This document shows, piece by piece, positions 17,597 to 26,057 of a stretch of DNA of 64,000 nt. This DNA comes from UBA7803 sp963822255. GTDB lineage: Bacteria > Pseudomonadota > Gammaproteobacteria > Pseudomonadales > Azotimanducaceae. The translations under genes were made by a program, and so were the position numbers. Under the pieces are notes generated by a model that did no database searches, had not been told where the DNA came from, and saw nothing but the letters and a program-made list of their open reading frames with translations. The DNA is taken from the NCBI GenBank assembly GCA_963822255.1, contig CAWGGV010000009.1, forward strand, positions 186,001-250,000, in the 5' to 3' direction. Within the stretch, counting starts at the first letter, position 1; each line of letters starts with the position of its first letter.

Positions 17597-18946
17597 GTGG
17601 AAGTCGATGCACACGACGCTACGCGGCCGGTGCGGTTCTGGTCCTACCTGCGCGAGCGCGACATCGGCCATCTGCCGGAAGGCGCGCTGCGCTGGTGGCT
17701 GCTCGGGCTCATCGTCCTCGGCTGGGCGGTGGAGCAGTACGAGGCGCTGAAGGTAGGACCGGTGTTGGTGTACGTGCTGGACGACTTCCACAAGACCCTG
17801 GTGCAGTGGGGGCGGACCGCGGCGGTGGTCGGGCTCGCCTACAGCGCCGGCGCGGTGCTGCTGTCCCGCCTGGCGGACCGGATCGGCCGCCGGCCCCTGA
17901 TGATCTGGCCGGTGTTCGCGTACTCGGCCATCTCGGTGGCGGGCGCGCTGGCGCCGAACTTCTACTCTCTGGCGGCCCTGCTCATGGCCGGCACCTTCAT
18001 GATGGCGGGCATGAACCCGGCCGTGCACGCCGCTTCCCGGGATCTGACGCCCCGGATGGGGCGGGCCATGGTGTACTCCTGGGTGTCGCTGGCATTTACC
18101 ATCGGCGCTCTCACGTCCACCGCCGTGGCGGCGCGGACTCTGCCGTTGTGGCCCGGCTGGCGCCCACAGTTCTGGATCGCCGCCGTGCTGGGCGCGGTGA
18201 CGGCGCTGACCATCCTGATCTTCTACCGCGATCTCGCCACCGGCGTCAGGGGACAGATCCTGAAACGGGCCGCGGACGCGGTGCCGGCCGCCCGGGCGGA
18301 AGCCGCTTCGTCAGAGCGCAGCGGCTACCTCGACGGGCGCGCCGTCTATCGCAGCCCACGGCTCTGGCTGCTGTCCAGCGTGATCGTCTTCTGGTCGCTC
18401 ACCTACGTCACCGTGTCGGCCTACGTGCCCACCTACCTCACGCAGAACTTCCACGTGCCACCGGCCCGCGCCGCCGGCATCACCAGCTGGTTCTGGGTGG
18501 TGTTCACCTGCAGCGTGTTCCTGTCCGGCTGGCTGTCCGATCGGCTGCGGGTACGCAAGACCGTCACCGCCTTCGGCGGGCTGACCACGGGCGTGTGCTT
18601 TCTGGTGGGCGCGAACCTGCCCCCCGACACGGCGGAGCCGGTGCTCACCCTGGTGTGGTCGGCCACCGGCTTCTTCGCCGGCTTCATCTATCCCGCCTGG
18701 TGTGCCATCTATTCGGAGACGGCGGAGGCCATTTCGCCCCACGGCGTGGGGCGGGCATTCGGCATCACCGCCACCCTGGCACCCCTGTCGGGCCTCACCT
18801 TGAACCTGGGCCTGCCTCAGGTGGTGGAAGCCTGGGGCTGGCCCGCCTGGATGGCGTTCGCTGGGCTCTGCAGCCTCTGCGTCACCGGGCTGGTGGCGTT
18901 CGGACAGGGGCCCTGGTTGCCGCCGGGGCGGGAATCGGCGGCCTAG
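17597..18946 (+). CDS. MFS transporter
   Basis: 449 aa, 12 predicted membrane helices. The major-facilitator loop motif is visible as RLADRIGRRPL after helix 2 and again as GWLSDRLRVRKT in the second half. The N-terminal ~35 residues are cytosolic. The overall pattern fits the sugar/aromatic-acid:proton symporter group, but the substrate cannot be assigned. The start is a GTG at 17597 with GAGGGGGAAG just upstream. The gene ends 4 bp into the convergent small SAP-domain gene. No metabolic gene is adjacent on its own strand. Confidence 0.85.
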   Translation: MEVDAHDATRPVRFWSYLRERDIGHLPEGALRWWLLGLIVLGWAVEQYEALKVGPVLVYVLDDFHKTLVQWGRTAAVVGLAYSAGAVLLSRLADRIGRRPLMIWPVFAYSAISVAGALAPNFYSLAALLMAGTFMMAGMNPAVHAASRDLTPRMGRAMVYSWVSLAFTIGALTSTAVAARTLPLWPGWRPQFWIAAVLGAVTALTILIFYRDLATGVRGQILKRAADAVPAARAEAASSERSGYLDGRAVYRSPRLWLLSSVIVFWSLTYVTVSAYVPTYLTQNFHVPPARAAGITSWFWVVFTCSVFLSGWLSDRLRVRKTVTAFGGLTTGVCFLVGANLPPDTAEPVLTLVWSATGFFAGFIYPAWCAIYSETAEAISPHGVGRAFGITATLAPLSGLTLNLGLPQVVEAWGWPAWMAFAGLCSLCVTGLVAFGQGPWLPPGRESAA

Positions 18947-19164
18947 AATCTGGAAGCGCCGGCGGACGCGGTCTCCCTGGAGGCCTTGAAGCAGTCGTCG
19001 CGCCACAGACACAGGGACTGGTCGCACACGGCATCGTAGGCGGTCGCGAAGCAAGGGAAGTTGCCTTCCCGGGTCTGGATGGCGCGCACCAGTCCGAGCT
19101 TGGTGCGGGGCAGCGGCCGAATGCTGTGGTGACGGGCAAGCCGTCGAATTTCGGTCACGTTCAC
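18943..19164 (-). CDS. Small SAP-domain-like protein with four conserved cysteines
   Basis: 73 aa. Residues 1-32 resemble a SAP motif (EIRRLARHHSIRP, then RTKLGLVRAIQTREGN), a helix-turn-helix often linked to nucleic-acid binding. It is followed by a compact Cys-rich tail with Cys38, Cys47, Cys52 and Cys58 (NFPCFATAYDAVCDQ, LCLWRDDC). This arrangement recurs in small proteobacterial proteins as I remember them. The cysteines could bind zinc or a cluster; function unknown. The GTG start at 19164 has AAGGATCCCGA upstream. It lies downstream of the MscS gene on the same strand, 103 bp away. Confidence 0.7.
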   Translation of the reverse strand: MNVTEIRRLARHHSIRPLPRTKLGLVRAIQTREGNFPCFATAYDAVCDQSLCLWRDDCFKASRETASAGASRF

Positions 19165-19267
19165 TCGGGATCCTTGCGTCTGTCGACGCGGGCTGTGGAC
19201 TCGGAGGGTTTGTAGTCCAAACCCAGCGAACGCGCAATACAGCGGCTGCGACTGCGCAACGTTCGCC

Positions 19268-20839
19268 TCATCCCCGCGACTGCGACGACACCACAGCGCG
19301 CGCCGACTCGGCGTCGTCCGCCTCGATGGCGAGCCGCGCCGGGGGCGCCTTGCCCTGCTTGGGCTCGCCGAAGTAGACCGTGGTATGCGGGAACGGAATC
19401 TCGATCCCCCGCTCGTCGAAGCGCTTCTTCATGCGCCGGTTGAACTCCCGCCCGGTGGACCACTGGAGGCCCGGCCGGGTCTTCAGGCGCACCTTGATCA
19501 CCACCGCGCTGTCGGCGAACTTGTCCACCCCGAGAATCTCGAGCCCGCCCTCGATGATGTTGTCGCGGTACCCGGGATCACGGCGCATCTCCCCAGCGAC
19601 GTCCCGCAGCACCTGGCAGACCTCATCGGTGTCTTCCCGGTAGGCGACGCCCACCTCCATCAGATAGAACGAGAAGTCCTTGGTGAAGTTGACCAGGGTC
19701 GTGACCTCGCTGTACGGAACCAGGTGCACGGCGCCCGACAGGTCGCGCAGCCGCATGATGCGGATGTGCATCTCCTCCACCACGCCCGAATGGCCCGCCG
19801 CCTCCACCACGTCGCCGACGGTAGCGCCGTCCTCGAGCAGAATGGTTACCCCCGTCAGCAGGTCCTTGACCAGGGTCTGGGCGCCGAAGCCCACCGCCAG
19901 GCCGAGGATGCCGGCGCCAGCCAGCAGCGGCGCGATGTCGATGCCGAGCTCCGAGAGTATGAGCAGGGCCGAGAACACGCCGATGGCGCCCTGCAGGATG
20001 CTGCGGAGCAGCGGCACCAGAGTATCCAGCCGGCGCGCCTTGCGCTCCTGGTCCCGGGAGCCGGTGGCCAGCGCCAGCACCCGGGCGACGATGAGCCCCG
20101 AGACGTTCCAGGCCACCACCGTGATGATCAGGATCACGCTGATGGAGAACGCCGCCTGGACGATACGCGCCCCCAGGTTCGTCTGCAGCAGCGAGCCGAT
20201 GCCGGCGCCCCAGGTGTCGGCGATGAAGGCCACAGCCAGCACGGCGATGATCAGGTTGATGAGCCGGGTCACCGACGGTGGCAAGGTCGGCCGCTCGCTG
20301 TCCACCAGCGGGGGCTCCTCGGTGTCGTGCTCGGCCACCTCCGCCACATCCTGTTCGGCGTGTCCACCGTGGCTCGACAGCCGCACGTACAAGCCCTGCA
20401 GCAGCCGCACCAGCAGCCAGCGCACCAGCACGGCGGCGATGAGGATGCCGAAGGATACGCCGAGCGAGACCAACAGCTGACGCGGGTCGATGGTGACGAT
20501 GGCATTCCAGATGTCCGACAGCGCACCCTGCAGGCTGTGGACGACGTCACGGCCTGAGTTGCCGGCCGCGGGCGGCTCCGAGGCCGGGCCGGCGCCGGCG
20601 CGGCCGCGCTCGGCGACCAGCAGAGCCTGCAGCTGCTTGATCAGCTCGGCCCGCGCCTGGGGATCCTGCAGGGCGGCGATGGTGCGCTCGATGTCCTGGG
20701 GGGCCGGTTGCGTGGCCGGGGCCGGTTCGGCGGCCGGTGACGGCGCCGGCTGCGACCACGCCGCCAGCGGAAAGGCCGCCAGCGGGCCCAGAAGCAGGCA
20801 GATTGCCACGAGACGCCGCAACGGCGGATGTTTCACCAT
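19268..20839 (-). CDS. MscS-family mechanosensitive ion channel with periplasmic N-terminal region
   Basis: 523 aa. A signal peptide (about 1-28) precedes a Pro/Ala-rich and coiled periplasmic region, then four or five membrane helices. The pore helix and upper vestibule are clear: LAGAGILGLAVGFGAQTLVKDLLTGVTILLEDG-type sequence, typical of MscS TM3, followed by the cytoplasmic beta domain (VVEEMHIRIMRLRDLSG) and the alpha/beta cage. It would release solutes on hypo-osmotic shock. The ATG at 20839 is used; the following codon GTG is also a possible start. It is longer than E. coli MscS (286 aa) because of the added N-terminal part, like the intermediate-size paralogues. Confidence 0.9.
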   Translation of the reverse strand: MVKHPPLRRLVAICLLLGPLAAFPLAAWSQPAPSPAAEPAPATQPAPQDIERTIAALQDPQARAELIKQLQALLVAERGRAGAGPASEPPAAGNSGRDVVHSLQGALSDIWNAIVTIDPRQLLVSLGVSFGILIAAVLVRWLLVRLLQGLYVRLSSHGGHAEQDVAEVAEHDTEEPPLVDSERPTLPPSVTRLINLIIAVLAVAFIADTWGAGIGSLLQTNLGARIVQAAFSISVILIITVVAWNVSGLIVARVLALATGSRDQERKARRLDTLVPLLRSILQGAIGVFSALLILSELGIDIAPLLAGAGILGLAVGFGAQTLVKDLLTGVTILLEDGATVGDVVEAAGHSGVVEEMHIRIMRLRDLSGAVHLVPYSEVTTLVNFTKDFSFYLMEVGVAYREDTDEVCQVLRDVAGEMRRDPGYRDNIIEGGLEILGVDKFADSAVVIKVRLKTRPGLQWSTGREFNRRMKKRFDERGIEIPFPHTTVYFGEPKQGKAPPARLAIEADDAESARAVVSSQSRG

Positions 20840-21004
20840 GACTGTTTTCCGCTCGTGTCGAAGGGTTCCGATGGCCGCCACGACGCCCAGCGCCCGGGCC
20901 GCGATCGAAGCAGATGATACGCGGACTGTCCGGGCAGTGCCTGCCGGCCCGGGAGCGGGCCGTGGTGGTGGCAGCCGGCGGCGGCGGTGTGGCGGCCCGG
21001 TGAC

Positions 21005-21349
21005 TCAGCAGGGATTGCGGTTCGCCTTGAGAAAGGCCACCAGTTTCCAGATGTCGCCGTCACCGTCCGGCAGCTTTCCGGCAAAGCCGATCATACGCGT
21101 ACCCGGAACCCCGTTGGCGATGGTGTGGAAGATCTCCTGATCAGAGCCGCCGTGCAGCCATCGACAATCGAACAGGTACGGCGCGTCACGGGCATCGTTG
21201 CGCATGCTGTGGCAGTAGGCGCCGCAGGTGCCGACGAAGATTGCTTTGCCGCGGCCGACCGCCGCGGGATCGTGCACGTAGCGGTCCGCCGGCGACTGAT
21301 GAGAACAGCCGCCGAGCATCGCGAGGAGGAGCAGAGCTCGTAGCCTCAC
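21005..21349 (-). CDS. Lipoprotein cytochrome c with CX3CH heme motif
   Basis: 114 aa. The lipoprotein signal ends at LGGC (Cys15). The heme attachment site reads C42-GAY-C46-H47, three residues between the cysteines rather than two, and Met86 in GTRMIGF is the likely distal ligand. The fold otherwise looks like a single-heme class I cytochrome c. The GTG start overlaps the stop of the quinoprotein dehydrogenase by 4 bp (GTGA), so it is almost certainly the electron acceptor for that enzyme. The motif is unambiguous in the sequence (TGC GGC GCC TAC TGC CAC); whether it is matured by the normal Ccm system is an open point. Confidence 0.82.
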   Translation of the reverse strand: MRLRALLLLAMLGGCSHQSPADRYVHDPAAVGRGKAIFVGTCGAYCHSMRNDARDAPYLFDCRWLHGGSDQEIFHTIANGVPGTRMIGFAGKLPDGDGDIWKLVAFLKANRNPC

Positions 21350-23151
21350 GGGTGGCCAAGCTTGAACACGAACAGGTTGCCGCCTTCGGGGATGTTCACG
21401 GTCCCGCCCTGGAACGCCGCGATCGTCGCCCAGTTGCCGGCGCCGACGGCGACGTAGGTATCGCCGTCGAGCTGGTAGACGATGGGCTGGCTGCGCACGC
21501 CCCCGCCGACCCGGAACCGCCACAGCTCCTGCCCGCTCTTGGAATCCAGCGCCAGAGCGTGGCCGTCCGAGGTGCCGGTGATCATCACGCCGCCCGCGGT
21601 CGCCACCACACCACCCGCCATCGGGTCCTGATCGCGGAAGCGCCAGCGCACGGTGCCGGTGGTGGGGTCGATGGCGGAGACGTGGCCGTAGTCGGTATCC
21701 GCTTCCACGTCGGCGGTCAGAGGCATGCCACCCATGAACGGCTGGCCCTCCACGTGCACGGCCAGCCCCTTCTGATACTGCTGGCAGGCTTCGATGGCGG
21801 GCACCAGCACCAGGTCGAGGGTCGGATCGTAAGCGCCCGTCCATGCCCCGTTCATGCCGCCCATGTTGCCCGGGCAGACCCTGGCTTCGGGGTTCTCGAG
21901 GGGCATCGCGTCCGGATTCACCTGGGGCCGCCCGTTCGGACCCATGGTGGCCCAGTTTACCTGCTGCAGGTACGGCGCAGCCGCCACGAACTGGCCGTTG
22001 GTCCGGTCGATGACGTAGAAGAAACCATTGCGGTCCGCCTGAACGACTGCCGGCAGCGTCTTGCCGTTGCGCTGCAGGTTCAGCAGAAAGATCTGGGTGT
22101 TGCCGTCGTAGTCCCACACGTCGTGGGGCGTGAACTGGAAGTACCACTTCTGTTCGCCCGTGGCGGGGTCGATGGCCAGCAGGCTGTCGGAGTAGAGGTT
22201 GTCACCTTTGCGGGCGTCGCCGTTCCAGTCCGGTGACGGGTTGCCGGTAGTCCAGTACAGGGTATCGGTGTCCGGGTCGTAGGCGCCGCTGGTCCACGCC
22301 GGCGCACCGCCGGACTCGTAAGACTGGCCCTCCCAGCTGTCGGCACCCGGTTCCCCGGCGGCCGGCACGGTGTAATGACGCCACACCCGCTTGCCCGTGC
22401 TGACGTCGTAGGCGTCGAAGAACCCGCGCACTCCGTACTCGCCGCCAGCCACCCCGATGATGGCCAGATTCTTCACCACCAACGGTGCGGAGGTGGCGCT
22501 GAAGCCCTTGCGATAGTCGGCGATCTGCACATCCCACTCGATCTTGCCACTCAACCGGTTGAGCGCCACCAGGTGCGCATCGAGGGTGGCCATCAGCACC
22601 GTGTCGCCCATGATGCCGACGCCCCGATTCACCGGCCCGCAGCACAACCGCAGATCGTCGGGCAGCGGATGATCGTAGCGCCAGTACAGCTCGCCGGTGC
22701 GCGCGTCCAGTGCGAACAGGCGATTGTACGAGGTGGAGACGTACATGATGCCGTCGTAGACCACGGGCGAGACCTCGAACTGCCCGGTGGTGCCGGTGGG
22801 GAACGCCCAGGCCACCTGCAGGTTGCGGACCGAGCTCGGATTCAACGCTTTCACCGGGCTGTATCGGTGGTTCCCGTAGTCGCCGCCGTAGAGCAGCCAT
22901 TGGGACGGATCGGCCGTGCCCGCCAGAAGATCGTCCTGGGTGACCGGCCCGGCACCGTTGCCAATGGCGCGATCGTTGGTCCAGTGGGTGGGAATCTCCG
23001 GCAGCGCGGCTTCGGTGGCGGCGGGTTCTCCACCCGGCGCCGGCGTCTGGGCGGACTCATCGCCTCCCGTGGAAGGCGGCGCGGGCTGACCGCAGGCCAC
23101 CAGAACAAGCAATGCGAGCGCCGCGCAAGGGCGCAGTCGTTGGACCGGCAT
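21346..23151 (-). CDS. Lipoprotein PQQ-dependent alcohol dehydrogenase, lanthanide-type signature
   Basis: 601 aa. A lipoprotein signal ends at LVAC (Cys20), followed by a Pro/Ala/Glu-rich linker and an eight-bladed PQQ propeller (repeated W-docking motifs such as ALDARTGELYWRY, AIDPATGEQKWYF, AIDPTTGTVRWRF). The vicinal disulfide Cys170-Cys171 (LCCGPVNRG) and catalytic Asp347 in HDVWDYDG are present. Asp349, two residues on, is the extra carboxylate found in lanthanide-dependent enzymes (XoxF/ExaF class), where calcium enzymes have Ala or Ser. Predicted role: periplasmic oxidation of an alcohol or aldehyde, passing electrons to the overlapping cytochrome c. Substrate unknown. ATG 23151 follows GGGAG. 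Metal choice is inferred from the Asp only. Confidence 0.85.
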   Translation of the reverse strand: MPVQRLRPCAALALLVLVACGQPAPPSTGGDESAQTPAPGGEPAATEAALPEIPTHWTNDRAIGNGAGPVTQDDLLAGTADPSQWLLYGGDYGNHRYSPVKALNPSSVRNLQVAWAFPTGTTGQFEVSPVVYDGIMYVSTSYNRLFALDARTGELYWRYDHPLPDDLRLCCGPVNRGVGIMGDTVLMATLDAHLVALNRLSGKIEWDVQIADYRKGFSATSAPLVVKNLAIIGVAGGEYGVRGFFDAYDVSTGKRVWRHYTVPAAGEPGADSWEGQSYESGGAPAWTSGAYDPDTDTLYWTTGNPSPDWNGDARKGDNLYSDSLLAIDPATGEQKWYFQFTPHDVWDYDGNTQIFLLNLQRNGKTLPAVVQADRNGFFYVIDRTNGQFVAAAPYLQQVNWATMGPNGRPQVNPDAMPLENPEARVCPGNMGGMNGAWTGAYDPTLDLVLVPAIEACQQYQKGLAVHVEGQPFMGGMPLTADVEADTDYGHVSAIDPTTGTVRWRFRDQDPMAGGVVATAGGVMITGTSDGHALALDSKSGQELWRFRVGGGVRSQPIVYQLDGDTYVAVGAGNWATIAAFQGGTVNIPEGGNLFVFKLGHP

Positions 23152-23311
23152 GATTCACTCCCCGAGGCTGGAACGGTCTGAAATGCGTTTCAACTTACCC
23201 TGCCGACGCCGCCAAGTCGAGCACCCGGCGGTTCGCGTCCGACCAGCGACGTGGCCTGCCTCGTTTGGACACATTGCGGGCGTACGGTCGCCTGTGGTCT
23301 GCTTGATCCTC

Positions 23312-23878
23312 ATGACGACCACCATCCGTTGCAGAAACCGTCGGCCCACTCCGGGCGGAGCGTGGTTGGCCGTTGCGGTCACGGCTTCGCTTGCGTTCGC
23401 CGCGGCCGCGCGGGCACACCCGCAGGGATGCGCCGACGTGGCGGGCGATGCCGCTCGGCTCGCCTGTTACGACCGCCTCGCCAGCTGCGCCGACAACCAC
23501 GACCCGGGGGCTCGGCTGCGCTGCTACGACGCCGGCCAGCCGATCGCAGACACGCCGCGCAAAGCCAGCGGTGAGAAGGCCACTGTTTCGCCGCCCAGCG
23601 AATCGTCTCGCGCGGATGAGGCGTTCCCCTTGCCGGCCCCGCCGTCCTCACAGGGCACGCCGGCGCCGGTGACCGCCCGGATCGTCGAGGTGCAGGAGGA
23701 CGCCGCAGGCATCCACTACCTCACTCTCGACAACGGTCAGGTCTGGCGCGAGCTGAGCAATGGGCAGTCGCGCTTCGAGCCCGGCGAACAGGTGGAGCTG
23801 AGCCACGGCTTTCTCGGCTCCGTGAATCTGCGGGTGGAGGGGCGCAAGGGCTACACCAAGGTGCGCCGGGTGCGGTAA
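23312..23878 (+). CDS. Exported hypothetical protein with ARLxCYD repeats
   Basis: 188 aa. A signal peptide (about 1-33, ending FAAAARA) precedes a Cys-containing segment with two related motifs, DAARLACYDRLA and GARLRCYDAG. A Ser/Pro-rich linker follows, and then a C-terminal beta domain (VTARIVEVQEDAAGIHYLTL, VWRELSNGQ, ELSHGFLGS). The ARLxCYD motif is common at the N-terminus of exported proteobacterial proteins, including some type VI secretion accessories, but no secretion genes are near. Function unknown; likely periplasmic. ATG 23312 is picked for the signal peptide. It is divergent from the quinoprotein gene and is followed by a terminator-like hairpin. Confidence 0.6.
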   Translation: MTTTIRCRNRRPTPGGAWLAVAVTASLAFAAAARAHPQGCADVAGDAARLACYDRLASCADNHDPGARLRCYDAGQPIADTPRKASGEKATVSPPSESSRADEAFPLPAPPSSQGTPAPVTARIVEVQEDAAGIHYLTLDNGQVWRELSNGQSRFEPGEQVELSHGFLGSVNLRVEGRKGYTKVRRVR

Positions 23879-23883
23879 CGCAT

Positions 23884-23911
23884 CGCGGCCGTCCGGGGCC
23901 GCGGGTTTATT
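23884..23911 (+). terminator. Rho-independent-type terminator after the exported protein gene
   Basis: The stem CGCGGCC/GGCCGCG (23884-23890 with 23897-23903) has a 6-nt loop and is followed by GGTTTATT. It lies 5 bp after the stop at 23878 and reaches into the stop codon of the convergent M28 peptidase gene, so it may serve both strands. Confidence 0.55.
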
Positions 23912-25662
23912 GCCGTTCGTCCACTTGCTTCAGCGCAGCCTGACGCTTGTCCTCGAACTCGTCGCCGGGCGCCCACTGCGGCAAGCGGTTCTGGTTGGCG
24001 ATCAACATGCCGGCGAGGAAGCCGAACTCGGCGTCCTGCACCATCCCGGAGAAATCCCAGGCGTCGGTAAGCTCGTCACTGACCTGGTGATAGTTGTTGG
24101 CCGTGTAGGCGTCGATCTGCTCCTTACCCCAGCCCGGCGGCTTACCGATCACGTCCCTGCCGGTGTCCGGATAGATGGCGGGCACGCCGATGCGGGCGAA
24201 GCTGAGCTGGTCGGAACGGTAGTAGTGGCCCTTGCTCGGGTCCTGGTCGCCGGTGAGGCGACGGCCCTGGTACTTCGCCACCGTGCGCGCCACCTGGTCC
24301 AGATCCGACTTGCCGAGGCCGATGTATCCGACGTCGCTGGTCCTGCCCCAGATGCTGGCGCCGTCGAAGTTGATGTCGGCGGCGATACGGCCGGCGCGGA
24401 AACGTCGGGTGCTCGGCGTAGTACTTCGAGCCGAGCAGCCCCTGCTCCTCGGCGCCCACGAAGCCGATGAGGATCGACCGCTTCGGCGGCTTCGGCAGGG
24501 CCTTCACCGCCTTGGCGATGGACAGCACCACCGCCACCCCCGAGCCGTTGTCCAGAGCGCCGTTGTAGATGCGGTCCGGCTTGTTGGGATTCGGGTCGAT
24601 GCCCAGGTGGTCGAAGTGCGCGGTGTAGATCACCACCTGCTTCGACAGGTGGGGGTCGCTGCCCTTCACCAGCCCGAGCACGTTGGCGCTCTGCACCCGG
24701 CTCAGGCTGTTGTTCAGGGTGAGGCTGGTGGTCACCCCGAGCGGCACGGGGCGGAAGTCCCGGTGGTGGGCGGCTTCCACCAGCTCGCCGAGATCGTGTC
24801 CCGACCACTCCACCAGATCGGCGGCGGCGTCGTGGGTCAGCCAGCCCTTGACCTGCAGGCGCGGCTCGTCGCCCTGGGGCAGTTCGAACTGCGGGCCGGT
24901 CCAGGAGCTCTGCACCACCTGCCACGGATAGCCGGCGGAGTCGGTGGTGTGGATGATGATGGCGCCGGCCGCGCCCTGCCGGGCCGCGCTCTCGTACTTG
25001 TAGGTCCAGCGGCCGTAGTACAGGCGTTTCTCGCCTTCGAACAGGTCCGGATCCCAATCGGGGTCGTTGTTCAGCATCACCAGCACCTTGCCGGTCAGGT
25101 CGGCGTCGCCGAAGTCGTCCCACTGGTACTCCGATGCCTGGATGCCGTAGCCGACGAATACCAGCTCGGCGTCGTTCACGGCGGCGGTGTCCTGCTGAAC
25201 GCCGCTCGAGACGATGAAGTCCTTGCCCTGCTGATACTGCCGGCTGCGGTCGCCGCTCTCGAACGACCAGGTGTCCGGCTGCCGGGCGTGAATGCCCACC
25301 AGGGTGAACGGCTGCTGATAGCTGTCGCCGGCGCCCGGCGCATAGCCGAGGGACTGCAGCCGCTGAGTGAGGTAGTTGCGCGCCTTCTCGCCGCCCGCCG
25401 TGCCCGGCCCGCGGCCGCCGTAGGCATCACTGGACAGCTCCAGGACCTCACGGTGCATGTCGTCGGCCGAGATGGTGCCGTCAGCCTCGAGCACCGCCTG
25501 GGAGAACGGCCCCTGCCCCGACCCGCTTGCGGCGGCGTCTGCGGCCGCGGGATCGCCGGCGGTGGCGTGTGCGCCGTCGGCTGCAGAGGCGTCGTTGCCG
25601 CAGCCGGCGATCAGCACCAGCAGGGCGAAAGCGGAAAACAGTGTGCGCAGCGTGAGCAGCAT
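23907..25662 (-). CDS. M28-family metallopeptidase lipoprotein (frameshifted near 24.39 kb)
   Basis: A zinc aminopeptidase/carboxypeptidase-like enzyme with an inserted PA domain. The lipoprotein signal ends at LIAGC. Zinc-ligand motifs in order are TAHFDHLG, GALDNGSGVAVV and VGAEEQGLLGS, after which the frame is lost at about 24393-24398 (a run of alternating C and G). The remaining third, with INFDGASIWG and HYYRSDQLSFARIGVPAIY holding the last ligand, continues in the next frame to the stop at 23907. One extra base explains the break, so I annotate a single gene with a probable sequence error. ATG 25662 has GGGAGACGC upstream. It likely trims peptides in the periplasm. It is divergent from the selenoprotein gene. 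Confidence 0.82.
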
Positions 25663-25793
25663 GAGAAGCGTCTCCCTCGTCAGCGGTTGTCTGCTGAGAC
25701 CACACCGCATCCGCGCCGGTAAATCAACCCCGCCTGGTACCCGGGCCGCGCGCCGCAGTACAGTGGGGTCCAGCGGAAGCCAGGAGACTACCC

Positions 25794-26021
25794 ATGGACG
25801 TCACCATCACCTATTGCGGCCAGTGAAACTACCGGCCGCGGGCGGTCAGTCTGGCTGCCAGGCTCGAGCACACGTTGGCCGCCGACTGTGAGCTGATCGA
25901 AGGCGGCGGCGGGGTCTTCGACGTCCGGGTGGACGGCGAACGGGTGTATTCCAAGCACGAAACCGGGACCTTTCCGGACGAGGATCGGCTGGTCGAATCG
26001 CTCAGGCAGCGGCCCGGCTGA
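25794..26021 (+). CDS. SelW-like (Rdx family) selenoprotein with in-frame TGA as selenocysteine
   Basis: 75 residues if TGA 25824-25826 is read as selenocysteine. The N-terminus reads MDVTITYCGQ-Sec-NYRPRA, giving the CxxU redox motif (Cys8, Sec11) and the YCxxU-NY-PRA signature of bacterial SelW proteins. Downstream, CELIEGGGGVFDVRVDGERV, YSKHETGTFP and a final helix match the thioredoxin-like Rdx fold, including the G-GVF-V-V-G--V-SK core. The frame is open from the TGA to TGA 26019-26021. AGGAGA precedes the ATG by 6 bp. A SECIS-like hairpin follows the TGA. Standard gene finders would miss it or truncate it at 10 codons. The role is probably thiol redox. No sel genes are in the window. 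Confidence 0.88.
25827..25859 (+). promoter_or_regulatory. Bacterial SECIS-like hairpin
   Basis: Starting right after the TGA, CGGGC (25839-25843) pairs with GTCTG (25849-25853), including two G-U pairs, around a GGTCA loop. GGC (25834-25836) can pair with GCC (25857-25859) below. The GGU of the loop begins 17 nt after the TGA, close to the spacing in E. coli fdhF (18 nt, loop with GGUCU). It would recruit SelB with Sec-tRNA. The pairing is my manual fold, not a computed one. Confidence 0.6.
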
Positions 26022-26057
26022 ATCGGACGGTGGAAGGACAACGGGAGGAGCGGAGCC

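Noticed and set aside
24390..24400. Programmed frameshift in the M28 peptidase gene
   Set aside because: No slippery heptamer or downstream structure is evident; the region resembles the other single-base breaks in the window.
25824..25826. TGA read as an ordinary stop or sequencing error in the SelW-like gene
   Set aside because: It falls at the one position where selenocysteine is expected, the frame is intact on both sides, and a SECIS-like hairpin follows.
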